Positions 1 through 6,227 of a DNA stretch of 6,246 bases are shown in pieces. A program made the position numbers and the translations under genes. Numbering within the stretch: position 1 is the stretch's first letter; each line of letters starts with the position of its first letter. The notes under the pieces were generated by a model. That model worked only from the letters and a program-made list of their open reading frames with translations. It ran no database searches and was not told the origin of the DNA. The stretch covers positions 1 to 6,246 of the forward strand of contig JAISQV010000036.1 in NCBI GenBank assembly GCA_031273985.1. The letters run 5' to 3'. The DNA is from Spirochaetaceae bacterium. Its GTDB lineage: Bacteria > Spirochaetota > Spirochaetia > Treponematales > Breznakiellaceae.

Positions 1-458
1 CGGATGGCGACGTTTACCTCAATTTTGCCGTTGGGGCCCAGCTCCATGGGAACGATCAGGGCCTCGACCTTGAGGGTGTTGGATACCTCCATGTTGTCGC
101 CGGTAAAGAGCGCCGGCGGGGTCAAGTCGAACTTGAAGCCCAAATCGTGGAGCTTGGTTACCGCCTGGGCGGTGATCATGTTGGCCAGCTCCTGAATGGT
201 GGCCTTGGCCAGCTCATCCAACTGGGTGAAGGTTTCCTGATTCATGGCGCCGGCCACCGCCAGGGCGGTTTCCTTGGTCATGTCAAAAAGAACCCGGCCT
301 TCCACATCCCCGGCCAAACCAACCAAGGCGGCAACCCCCATGATGGACATGGAGGTAGACTTGAGGTACAGATCCCCCCGCTTCACTTCGGAGTCCAGTA
401 CCTCCTTGAGCACATTAAAGGCGGCCTCAACAAAAGGGTTGATATATTCGACTCTCAT
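1..458 (-). CDS. cheX: CheY-P phosphatase CheX, 3' end beyond the window
   Basis: CheX dephosphorylates CheY-P and so ends the signal that CheA sends to the flagellar motor; it acts in the cytoplasm, normally as a dimer. The 152 complete residues visible begin MRVEYINPFVEAA and are close to the full family length of about 155, so only a few residues and the stop codon are missing off the left edge. The family's catalytic ExxN motif is present as E90-L-A-N93 in the long helix following TQLDELAKATIQ. The start at 458 is supported by a Shine-Dalgarno match (GAGAGGA, 464-470) five bases upstream and by the N-terminal sequence typical of treponemal CheX. It follows the cheW-cheR-like gene by 21 bases and is almost certainly co-transcribed with it and cheA. 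By analogy with other treponemes cheY should come next, to the left. Family assignment is secure. Confidence 0.93.
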   Translation of the reverse strand, partial: MRVEYINPFVEAAFNVLKEVLDSEVKRGDLYLKSTSMSIMGVAALVGLAGDVEGRVLFDMTKETALAVAGAMNQETFTQLDELAKATIQELANMITAQAVTKLHDLGFKFDLTPPALFTGDNMEVSNTLKVEALIVPMELGPNGKIEVNVAI

Positions 459-463
459 ACACT

Positions 464-470
464 TCCTCTC
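464..470 (-). promoter_or_regulatory. Shine-Dalgarno of cheX
   Basis: Reading the minus strand, GAGAGGA lies five bases before the ATG at 458, in the 21-base gap after the cheW-cheR-like stop codon. It fixes the cheX start. It also shows that genes inside this operon use ordinary ribosome binding sites, unlike cheA at the head of the operon. Confidence 0.75.
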
Positions 471-479
471 TACCTTGCT

Positions 480-1820
480 TTAATTGCGTATAAACGCGGA
501 TATAGGATCCTTCGCAAGGGGCTGCCAATCATCCGTGGGAAGCTGTTCGTTCCTTCCCACGAATATAACACCCCGCTTTTTCAACTTTTCGGCAAACTCG
601 GCGATGAGCCTTTCCTGATCCTGCACCGTTACGAAGGAGAGCAAATCCCGGACAATGATGATGTCCACCTGGGGGATCTGGTTCCCGTTCAAAACGTCAT
701 GATACTCAAAGACCACCGCTTCCTTTATCTCCTGGTTGAAGGAGTAGCCGTTCTTCCCCTTCACCATCAAGGACCGGGCATATTCCGGCACCTCATCCAG
801 ATCGTAGATCATGTTGGCGGCGGAAGAAATGGCCATGATGTCGTTATCATTGGCCCATATCTTCAGGTGCGCCTGCGGATACCGGGATTTCAGTATACAG
901 GCCAATGAAAAAGTTTCATAGCCCTTGCCGCAGCCAAGATTCCAAACCTGTATGTTGTTGGAGGGCATATCGGGCAGCATACCCTTGACGTTGTAGGCGT
1001 ATTCATCGCTCCAGAAGGCGCCGGTGTCGGGGGAGTAGAAGGTGGCCAGGAATTCATCGCCGTCGTTGGCATTGTGAAGCTGAATATCCGCCCCGGAGCG
1101 CATGGCGGTCCATTCGGAGAAGCGCCGGGTCAGCCATTCGTTGTTCAGGGCGGAGGCGTAGAAATGCTTCAGGGTGCCGAGCCCGTCTCTCACGAAGTTG
1201 AAGTCCGATTCCGACGCCTCGGGCTGGGCCGGAGCCGCCGCGGGGGCGGCCGCCGCCTGAGGAGCCGCATAGAAGGTACTGCCCGCGCCGTCATCGGCCT
1301 GGGCTCTGGCTTTGTCCTCCTCCTTGTTTTGGGAGAAGATGCGGACTACGTCCAGAATGATGTAAAGGTCCCCCTCCTTCTCCACCACCCCGCTGATAAA
1401 CTTGATGTTGATGTCCCCGAAAATGGGATGCGGAGGCTGTATAGCCTCGGTGTTGATGCCTACCACCTTGTCTATCTTGTCCACGATGGTGCCGTAGACC
1501 CGGTCCTCGATGTGGAGGATCAGCATATTCTCAAGGCCGTCGTTCTTGATATCCGTGGGAACATGAAAGAAAGTTCTCAGGTCTATGATGGGGATGATGT
1601 CGCCCCGGAGGTTGTAGACCCCCCGGACAAAGGAAGCCGCGTTAGGTACAAAGGTAAATTTATCCGCCTTGGCAATTTCCTTGACATTCATGATGTCCAC
1701 CCCGTAGTCCTTGCCGGCCAGCGAGAAGGTTACCATTTTGAAATCAACGGTATCGCCCCGCTCCTTCTGCTCCTGCAGATCCGCCGCAACCTGGGCCAAA
1801 TCCTTTATTTCTACTGCCAT
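480..1820 (-). CDS. cheW: CheW coupling protein fused to a degenerate CheR-like methyltransferase domain
   Basis: This 446-residue protein has two parts. Residues about 26-165 are a CheW domain (NVKEIA near 45-50; FVRGVYNLRGDIIPIIDLR at 64-82), which links chemoreceptors to CheA in the array. An Ala/Pro-rich linker follows (about 166-205). Residues about 206-446 resemble a CheR methyltransferase. They show a glycine-rich SAM-type loop (VWNLGCGKG, 292-300), an acidic strand end (ANDND, 323-327) and DIIIVRDLLSF (386-396) in place of the usual CheR strand ending in RN. Several CheR-conserved residues are changed: the Arg after the FF pair is S271, and the Asn after Arg391 is D392. Methyltransferase activity is therefore doubtful. 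CheW-CheR-like fusions of this layout are known in Treponema and Borrelia. The gene starts 10 bases after the cheA stop, which implies translational coupling. Alternative: an active but divergent methyltransferase. Confidence 0.95.
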   Translation of the reverse strand: MAVEIKDLAQVAADLQEQKERGDTVDFKMVTFSLAGKDYGVDIMNVKEIAKADKFTFVPNAASFVRGVYNLRGDIIPIIDLRTFFHVPTDIKNDGLENMLILHIEDRVYGTIVDKIDKVVGINTEAIQPPHPIFGDINIKFISGVVEKEGDLYIILDVVRIFSQNKEEDKARAQADDGAGSTFYAAPQAAAAPAAAPAQPEASESDFNFVRDGLGTLKHFYASALNNEWLTRRFSEWTAMRSGADIQLHNANDGDEFLATFYSPDTGAFWSDEYAYNVKGMLPDMPSNNIQVWNLGCGKGYETFSLACILKSRYPQAHLKIWANDNDIMAISSAANMIYDLDEVPEYARSLMVKGKNGYSFNQEIKEAVVFEYHDVLNGNQIPQVDIIIVRDLLSFVTVQDQERLIAEFAEKLKKRGVIFVGRNEQLPTDDWQPLAKDPISAFIRN

Positions 1821-1824
1821 GATA

Positions 1825-1831
1825 CCCTCTC
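1825..1831 (-). promoter_or_regulatory. Shine-Dalgarno of cheW overlapping the cheA stop codon
   Basis: GAGAGGG on the minus strand begins with the last base of the cheA TAG stop and ends four bases before the cheW ATG at 1820. This favours translational coupling of the kinase and its coupling protein, which work in fixed proportion in the chemoreceptor array. Confidence 0.7.
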
Positions 1832-4230
1832 TAGCGGGACGCGGATTCGCGGACCCGGCGGTTTTCCATCTCCTTACGGAGCCCTAAATCCAGAAGCTGA
1901 CTCACATCGATGATCAGCGAAACGGAGCCGTCCCCCAGGATCGACGCCCCGGCAATGCCCGGAGAGTTGGTGTACTGATCCCGCAGGGGCTTGATAACCA
2001 CATCTTCCTCGCCTATGAGGCTGTCCACCATGAAGCCCATCTTCTTTTCGGCGGTTCCCACGATGACAATAAAGTGATAATCCCCGTTTTCCTCGCCCTT
2101 GATGCCGAAAAGCCGGTTCAGGCGGAGCAGGGAAACCACGTCATTGCGGATGTTGAAGACCTCGTAGTTATCGATGCGGCGTATCTCCTCCGGCTTGATT
2201 CTGAGGCTCTCAATGACGCTGGTGATGGGGATGGAGTAGATCTCCGAGCCCACCCGGACGAGGAGGCCCTGAATAATGGCCAGGGTAAGGGGCAGTTTGA
2301 TCGTAAATTTGGTCCCCTTTCCGCGCTCGGAGTTTACCGTTACCGTGCCGTTGAGTTTTTCTATGGCCCGGCGCACCACGTCCAGCCCGACGCCCCGCCC
2401 GGATATGGCGGTAATGGACTTGGCCGTGGAGAAACCCGGCTCAAAGATAAGGTTGAAGGCTTCCACATCGGTGAGTATCTTGTTGGCGCTGATAATGCCC
2501 CGCTCGACGGCCTTGGACTTGACCGCCTCCACATCGATGCCCTTGCCGTCATCGGAAATTTCGATGAGGATCATGTTCCCCTCGTTGGCGGCCTTGAGGA
2601 GAACCATGCCCTCCTCCGGCTTGCCCGCGGCCTTCCGCTCCTCCTGGGATTCGATGCCGTGGTCTATGGAATTCCGCACCGAGTGCATGATCGGGTCCAG
2701 AAGGTCTTCGATCACCGACTTGTCCAGCTCCGTCTCCTCGCCCTCTATGACCAGGTTGATCTTCTTGTTGAGGCTCTTCGAGAGGTCCCTCACCAGCCGG
2801 GGGAAACGGCTGAAGATCTGGCTGATGGGCACCATGCGGATCCGCATGACCCCTTCCTGAAGTTCGCCGGTGATGCGGCCCAGGTTCTGCGCGGTGGTGC
2901 GGTACTTGCTCACCACATCCTTGAGGGAGGCGTCAAAGTCGTCAAATATGGAGAAAATGTTCCCGTAGTCGTCGTTGATCTGCTTCCGTATGTCCTTGAC
3001 GGTCTTCCCCTCCTGAATACTCTCCAGGTAATCGGGCATATTGTCGAAAAGGCTCTTTACCTTCTCCCGGTAAACGCTCTCGATGGTGCGGAGGTCCGTC
3101 TGGAGGTCCCCGAATTGATTGCTGATCTGGTTGAAGGTCGCCTTGGTAATGACCGTTTCGGACACAAGATTCAGGAGGTCGTCGATGCGCTTGGAGTCCA
3201 CCCGCAGAATGGAGCCCGCCTCCTTCCCGGCCTTCTTCGCGTCCTCGCCGCCGCCCGCGGGCTTTGCCGGAGCCGCCGAAGCCGCAGGGGCGGCAGCCGC
3301 CGGGGCGGGAGAGGCCGCCGGTGCCGGAGCGGCGGCGGCAGCCGTCACAGGAGCGGCAGCCGGGGCTGTAGGCGCTGGGGAAGCGCCCCCCGCATCGGCT
3401 ATGAGTTGATCCACATTGGTAACCACCGCGGAGAGGCTCACATCGGGGATCACCACATACCGCATGATCTCATCCGCTGTCCGGGTGGAGGCAAAGTAGT
3501 AGTCCACGGTGGGGAAAAAGTTGTCCTCGTAGAGCTGCTCAAAATCCGGGGTGGTCTTGAGCACCGTGCCCGCCCCCTTGAGCGCCGCGTAGACCTGGAT
3601 GCCCCCCACGGTGTTCATCAGGCTGTTTACATCGAACTGCACCGACACCTTGTAGACCGGCATGCCCCCGTCGACGGATTCCTTGAGTTCCTGCAGATCC
3701 TCCTCGGAAAGCCCCCCGGCAGCCGCCGGGGCGGAAGGGGCCGCCGGAGCGGCAGGAGCCGCCGCAACAGGAGCGGGGGCCGCGACACTTTGCGGCGCGG
3801 GCCTGGCTGCCTGCCCCTTCTTGCGGGAAGACCCCTCGGGAAGCAGGGCGGAGAGCCGGCCTTCAATCTGAGCGGTATCCTCCTGATAAACGGCGCCGTT
3901 CATCCGCTGCTCCAGCATGGCCTTGATCACATCGATGGCGGAGAGCAAGGTATCCGTTACAGCTTCGTCTATGGCCAACTGATCGGAGCGTATCGCGTCC
4001 AGCACGTCTTCAACCAAATGGGTGAAGTGAGAAAGTTCCATCATCTCCACCGTCGCGGAACCGCCCTTGAGGGTATGGGCCGCGCGGAATATTTCATCCA
4101 CCGCGTCCTTGTTGCCGCCGCCGGTCTCCAGAACAAGAATGTTCTGTTCCAGCGTGTCCACCTGCATCTGGGCTTCGCTGAAGAAATCCTTGAGGAGCTC
4201 TTCATTGTTGGGGTCTAGATAGTCACTCAT
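1831..4230 (-). CDS. cheA: Chemotaxis histidine kinase CheA
   Basis: CheA autophosphorylates under receptor control and passes the phosphate to CheY. The 799 residues show all five domains. P1/HPt is at about 1-130 with phospho-accepting H52 in AAHTLKGGSA. P2, the response-regulator docking domain, is at about 175-280. P3 dimerisation is at about 341-465. The P4 kinase has an N box (HSVRNSIDHGIE, 516-527), G1 (DDGKGID, 560-566), F box (FEPGFSTA, 596-603) and G2 (SGRGVGLD, 610-617). P5, CheW-like, is at about 650-785. Two Ala/Pro-rich linkers (about 140-172 and 282-335) flank P2. P3 is roughly twice the usual length, as in T. denticola. An in-frame TGA nine bases upstream rules out an earlier start, and the N terminus fits treponemal CheA. 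No Shine-Dalgarno precedes the ATG; a sigma-70-like promoter sits directly upstream. All catalytic motifs are intact. Confidence 0.98.
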   Translation of the reverse strand: MSDYLDPNNEELLKDFFSEAQMQVDTLEQNILVLETGGGNKDAVDEIFRAAHTLKGGSATVEMMELSHFTHLVEDVLDAIRSDQLAIDEAVTDTLLSAIDVIKAMLEQRMNGAVYQEDTAQIEGRLSALLPEGSSRKKGQAARPAPQSVAAPAPVAAAPAAPAAPSAPAAAGGLSEEDLQELKESVDGGMPVYKVSVQFDVNSLMNTVGGIQVYAALKGAGTVLKTTPDFEQLYEDNFFPTVDYYFASTRTADEIMRYVVIPDVSLSAVVTNVDQLIADAGGASPAPTAPAAAPVTAAAAAPAPAASPAPAAAAPAASAAPAKPAGGGEDAKKAGKEAGSILRVDSKRIDDLLNLVSETVITKATFNQISNQFGDLQTDLRTIESVYREKVKSLFDNMPDYLESIQEGKTVKDIRKQINDDYGNIFSIFDDFDASLKDVVSKYRTTAQNLGRITGELQEGVMRIRMVPISQIFSRFPRLVRDLSKSLNKKINLVIEGEETELDKSVIEDLLDPIMHSVRNSIDHGIESQEERKAAGKPEEGMVLLKAANEGNMILIEISDDGKGIDVEAVKSKAVERGIISANKILTDVEAFNLIFEPGFSTAKSITAISGRGVGLDVVRRAIEKLNGTVTVNSERGKGTKFTIKLPLTLAIIQGLLVRVGSEIYSIPITSVIESLRIKPEEIRRIDNYEVFNIRNDVVSLLRLNRLFGIKGEENGDYHFIVIVGTAEKKMGFMVDSLIGEEDVVIKPLRDQYTNSPGIAGASILGDGSVSLIIDVSQLLDLGLRKEMENRRVRESASR

Positions 4231-4240
4231 ATAGTTTCAA

Positions 4241-4268
4241 ATTTTATACACAAATCGCATAACGTCAA
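4241..4268 (-). promoter_or_regulatory. Predicted sigma-70-type promoter of the cheA operon
   Basis: On the minus strand TTGACG (4263-4268, 5/6 to consensus) is followed after 16 bases by TAAAAT (4241-4246, 5/6). The -10 ends only 10 bases before the cheA ATG, so transcription would start about 1-5 bases upstream of the start codon. It lies downstream of the terminator at 4346-4369, which makes the chemotaxis genes an independent transcription unit. Predicted from sequence only. Confidence 0.6.
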
Positions 4269-4345
4269 GCCGCCGCCGCCCCATGCGCGCCATCCGGGGG
4301 CAAGCTTTAGCATGAAATATCATAAGACGGGCGCATTTGCGGCGT

Positions 4346-4369
4346 AAAAAGAGCCCGCTTGCGCGGGGC
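4346..4369 (-). terminator. Intrinsic terminator of the ychF-cNMP unit
   Basis: Reading the minus strand, a GC stem (GCCCCGC pairing with GCGGGC, one bulged C) closed by a GCAA tetraloop is followed at once by TCTTTTT (4346-4352). That is a classic rho-independent terminator for transcripts coming from the right. The plus strand has no matching T tract, so it works in one direction. It lies about 130 bases past the stop of the cNMP-domain gene, ahead of the cheA promoter. Confidence 0.75.
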
Positions 4370-4400
4370 GCAAACTCCTGGGAGAAGGCCGGGGGGCGTT

Positions 4401-4489
4401 ACGGGGGGCTGGCCCCCCGTAGAGGGGGTAGGCCGGGATCGCCGGCCGCGCAGCGGACGGAAGCCCGGCCGTAGGGGGCTCGGCCCCCT
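4401..4489. repeat. GC-rich multi-hairpin intergenic element
   Basis: Three inverted repeats are packed into about 90 bases. The first is 4401-4420 (8-bp arms ACGGGGGG/CCCCCCGT, four-base loop). The second is 4431-4437 with 4464-4470 (GGCCGGG/CCCGGCC, enclosing a smaller hairpin CCGC-TGC-GCGG). The third is 4473-4489 (AGGGGGC/GCCCCCT, loop TCG). The element begins 9 bases after the cNMP gene stop codon. It has no coding potential that I can see. It could protect the 3' end of the ychF-cNMP mRNA, or be a copy of a dispersed REP-like palindrome; a single window cannot decide. Confidence 0.55.
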
Positions 4490-4498
4490 TCTGTCTTC

Positions 4499-4939
4499 CT
4501 ACTGCCCTATGGATTCTGTGTAGTAGCCGTTCATGACCCGGAGGCGGCGGGAAAGGTCCCGGGCAAGGTTCATGATCACCAGGGAGAAGGCCTTGATGTC
4601 CTGCCGGTAAAGTTCGCGGAGGTTTCTGTTGGAAAGGACCATGACCCGCAGGGGGCTCAGGGCGGTGATGGTCGCCTCTGCGGGCATGATGTCCAGCACT
4701 TCCATTTCGCCGAAAACCTCGCCTTCCCTGAAAGCCGTGAGGGGGACCCCCCGCTTGGAAACTTCCACTTCGCCCTCCAGGATGAAGTGGATACGGTCGT
4801 TTTGTTGTCCCTCGGCGATGACCACCGCTCCGGGTTCGAAGGTTTCAACCTGCATCAGGGGGACTATGATTTCGATCTGCTCGTCTACAATTCCCCCGAA
4901 GAGGGCGTGTTTTTGCAGGTCCGAAGGTTCCGGTTTCAT
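4499..4939 (-). CDS. Stand-alone cyclic-nucleotide-binding-fold protein
   Basis: The 146-residue protein is a single CRP/FNR-type cNMP-binding domain. A short N-terminal helix is followed by a beta roll (about 30-100, including GAVVIAEGQQNDRIHFILEG at 37-56) and C-terminal helices (about 105-135). It has no helix-turn-helix, no membrane segment and no enzymatic domain, so it is not a CRP-like transcription factor as it stands. The phosphate-binding cassette is recognisable (FGEMEVLDIMPAEATI, 76-91). However, the Arg that normally contacts the cyclic phosphate (PRAAT-type) is missing; the residues are PAEAT, with Glu88 in the pocket region. Cyclic nucleotide binding is therefore uncertain. The start lies 10 bases after the ychF stop. 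A weak Shine-Dalgarno (AGGGG, 4947-4951) overlaps that stop, so the two genes are probably co-transcribed and translationally coupled. Target and function are unknown. Confidence 0.85.
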   Translation of the reverse strand: MKPEPSDLQKHALFGGIVDEQIEIIVPLMQVETFEPGAVVIAEGQQNDRIHFILEGEVEVSKRGVPLTAFREGEVFGEMEVLDIMPAEATITALSPLRVMVLSNRNLRELYRQDIKAFSLVIMNLARDLSRRLRVMNGYYTESIGQ

Positions 4940-4946
4940 GGCGCAG

Positions 4947-4951
4947 CCCCT
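4947..4951 (-). promoter_or_regulatory. Weak Shine-Dalgarno of the cNMP gene, overlapping the ychF stop
   Basis: AGGGG on the minus strand uses the last two bases of the ychF TAG stop and sits seven bases before the ATG at 4939. The geometry mirrors the cheA-cheW junction and suggests coupled translation of the two genes. Confidence 0.5.
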
Positions 4952-6074
4952 ACACGTTAAACTTGAAGAATACCACGTCCCCGTCGCGGACCTGATATTC
5001 CCTGCCCTCCACCCGGTATTTCCCGGCTTCCTTCACCCGGGCTTCGGTTCCGTAGCGGAGTATATCTTCCCAGGAGTAGACTTCCGCCTTGATGAAGCCC
5101 TTTTCAAAATCCGTGTGAATCACCCCGGCGGCTTTTGGGGCCGTATCCCCCGCGTGGATGGTCCAGGCCCGGCATTCGTCCGCGCCGGCGGTGAAGAAGG
5201 TCCTGAGCCCCAAAAGCCGGTAGGCCGCGTGGACCAGCACGCCCAGGCCCGATTCGGAGAGGCCCAGCTCCTCCAGAAAGGCCCGTTTTTCCGCCGGGTC
5301 CTCTATGCCGGCAAGCTCCGCCTCAAATTTGCCGCAGATGACCAGGGCCTCGGAGTTCTCCGCCGCCGCCCGCTGCTTCACCGCCGCTATGTGGGGATGA
5401 GCCGTCCCGCCCGCCCAGGCCCGCATCCCCTCCTCGTCCGCATTGCAGAGGTAGAGCTGGGGTTTCAGGGTGATAAGGTGGCAGTCGTAGACCGCGGCGG
5501 CCTCGTCCTCGCTGAGCGTTACCGTGCGGGCGGGCTTTCCCGCTTCCAGGGCGGGGCCTATCTTGCCGAGCGCCTGGATCACCAGCTCCGCGCCCCGCTG
5601 TTCCGCCTTGTTCTGCACCTTGAGGGCCCGCTCCGCCCGTTCCCGGCGCCGGGCCAGGGTTTCAAGGTCCGCCAGGGCGAGCTCCACATTGATCGTCTCC
5701 ATGTCCGATTCCGGGTCCACCTTGTTGGAAACATGGATGATGTTGGGGTCTTCGAAGCAGCGCACCACCTGGACGATGATCCCCACTTCCCGTATATGGG
5801 AAAGGAACTGATTCCCCAACCCCTCCCCCTGGGAGGCGCCCTTCACGAGCCCGGCAATGTCGACAAATTCAACCGCCGCCGGAATAGTCCGCTGGGGTTT
5901 GAAGAGGCCGGCCAGTTGGAGGAGCCGCTCGTCGGGCACGCTGACGATCCCCACATTCGGGTCAATCGTGCAGAAGGGATAGTTCGCCGCCTCCGCCGGG
6001 GCGCCGGAAAGGGCGGAAAAGATCGTGGACTTGCCCACATTGGGGAGCCCCACGATGCCGCAGTTCAAAGCCAT
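4950..6074 (-). CDS. ychF: Ribosome-associated ATPase YchF (OLA1 family)
   Basis: YchF is a universally conserved Obg-family P-loop protein that binds ribosomes and, unlike its relatives, prefers ATP to GTP. At 374 residues it is near the usual length of about 363. Visible motifs are the P-loop GLPNVGKST (9-17), switch-region NYPFCTIDPN (31-40), G3 DIAG (72-75) and the altered G4 NADE (211-214) that replaces the GTPase NKxD and marks ATP specificity. A helical region follows G3 and runs to about 200, and a C-terminal TGS domain spans about 300-374. His114 and Cys35 are both present; in E. coli YchF these positions are tied to ATP hydrolysis and to redox control. The start is set by the conserved N terminus (MALNCGIVGLPNVGKST). 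No Shine-Dalgarno precedes it, but a promoter-like sequence abuts the ATG. The cNMP-domain gene follows after 10 bases. Confidence 0.97.
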   Translation of the reverse strand: MALNCGIVGLPNVGKSTIFSALSGAPAEAANYPFCTIDPNVGIVSVPDERLLQLAGLFKPQRTIPAAVEFVDIAGLVKGASQGEGLGNQFLSHIREVGIIVQVVRCFEDPNIIHVSNKVDPESDMETINVELALADLETLARRRERAERALKVQNKAEQRGAELVIQALGKIGPALEAGKPARTVTLSEDEAAAVYDCHLITLKPQLYLCNADEEGMRAWAGGTAHPHIAAVKQRAAAENSEALVICGKFEAELAGIEDPAEKRAFLEELGLSESGLGVLVHAAYRLLGLRTFFTAGADECRAWTIHAGDTAPKAAGVIHTDFEKGFIKAEVYSWEDILRYGTEARVKEAGKYRVEGREYQVRDGDVVFFKFNV

Positions 6075-6079
6075 GGGGT

Positions 6080-6108
6080 ATTGTAAGCCCCGCAGACGCT
6101 CCGGGCAA
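6080..6108 (-). promoter_or_regulatory. Possible ychF promoter abutting the start codon
   Basis: On the minus strand TTGCCC (6103-6108, 4/6) and TACAAT (6080-6085, 5/6) are separated by 17 bases. Only five bases (ACCCC) lie between the -10 and the ATG, which places the expected transcription start at or within a base or two of the start codon. The -10 lies in the loop of a GGGG/CCCC inverted repeat (6075-6078 with 6088-6091), which may be chance in this GC-rich DNA. Confidence 0.45.
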
Positions 6109-6192
6109 GGGGCCGCAGGGAGAAAGGAGGAATTCTAAGTTTAACATGGCAGGACGCCTTAAAAAATTACCGGGGGTCCTGTCAGCCGGGAA

Positions 6193-6227
6193 AAATATGG
6201 GGCCCCCCGGAGGTGCCCCCCATATTT
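6193..6227. terminator. Palindrome, candidate bidirectional terminator
   Basis: A perfect 10-bp inverted repeat (AAATATGGGG at 6193-6202 with CCCCATATTT at 6218-6227) encloses a 15-base C/G-rich loop. On the minus strand the stem runs into TTTTT, as expected at the end of a gene lying beyond the right edge. On the plus strand it is followed by a poorer T/C tract. It separates ychF from whatever lies to the right. The stem is certain; its role as a terminator is inferred. Confidence 0.5.

Noticed and set aside
147..908. Plus-strand open frame opposite cheX and the CheR-like domain
   Set aside because: It crosses the cheX-cheW boundary, has no domain and no supporting context; the minus-strand genes are certain. 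The frame at 1074-1913 is rejected for the same reason.
2074..4218. A 714-codon plus-strand open frame antisense to cheA
   Set aside because: It mirrors almost exactly the extent of cheA, its translation is low-complexity with Arg/Gly-rich runs opposite the Ala/Pro linkers, and it shows no known domain. Long antisense frames are expected opposite GC-rich genes.
4283..4309. Possible sigma-28 flagellar promoter upstream of cheA (TAAAGCTT, 11 bases, GCGCGCAT on the minus strand)
   Set aside because: The -35 half matches the flagellar consensus well and the spacing fits, but the -10 half matches GCCGATAA at only about three of eight positions. The sigma-70-type site nearer the gene is much better.
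4629..6086. A 485-codon plus-strand open frame antisense to ychF and the cNMP gene
   Set aside because: It spans two real genes and their junction on the other strand, has no recognisable motif, and is explained by codon bias in the true genes.
6151..6180. Imperfect inverted repeat (AGGACGCC with GGGGTCCT type arms) around an AT-rich loop upstream of ychF
   Set aside because: It has one mismatch in eight pairs, a 14-base loop and no symmetry typical of a known operator; it could easily be chance.
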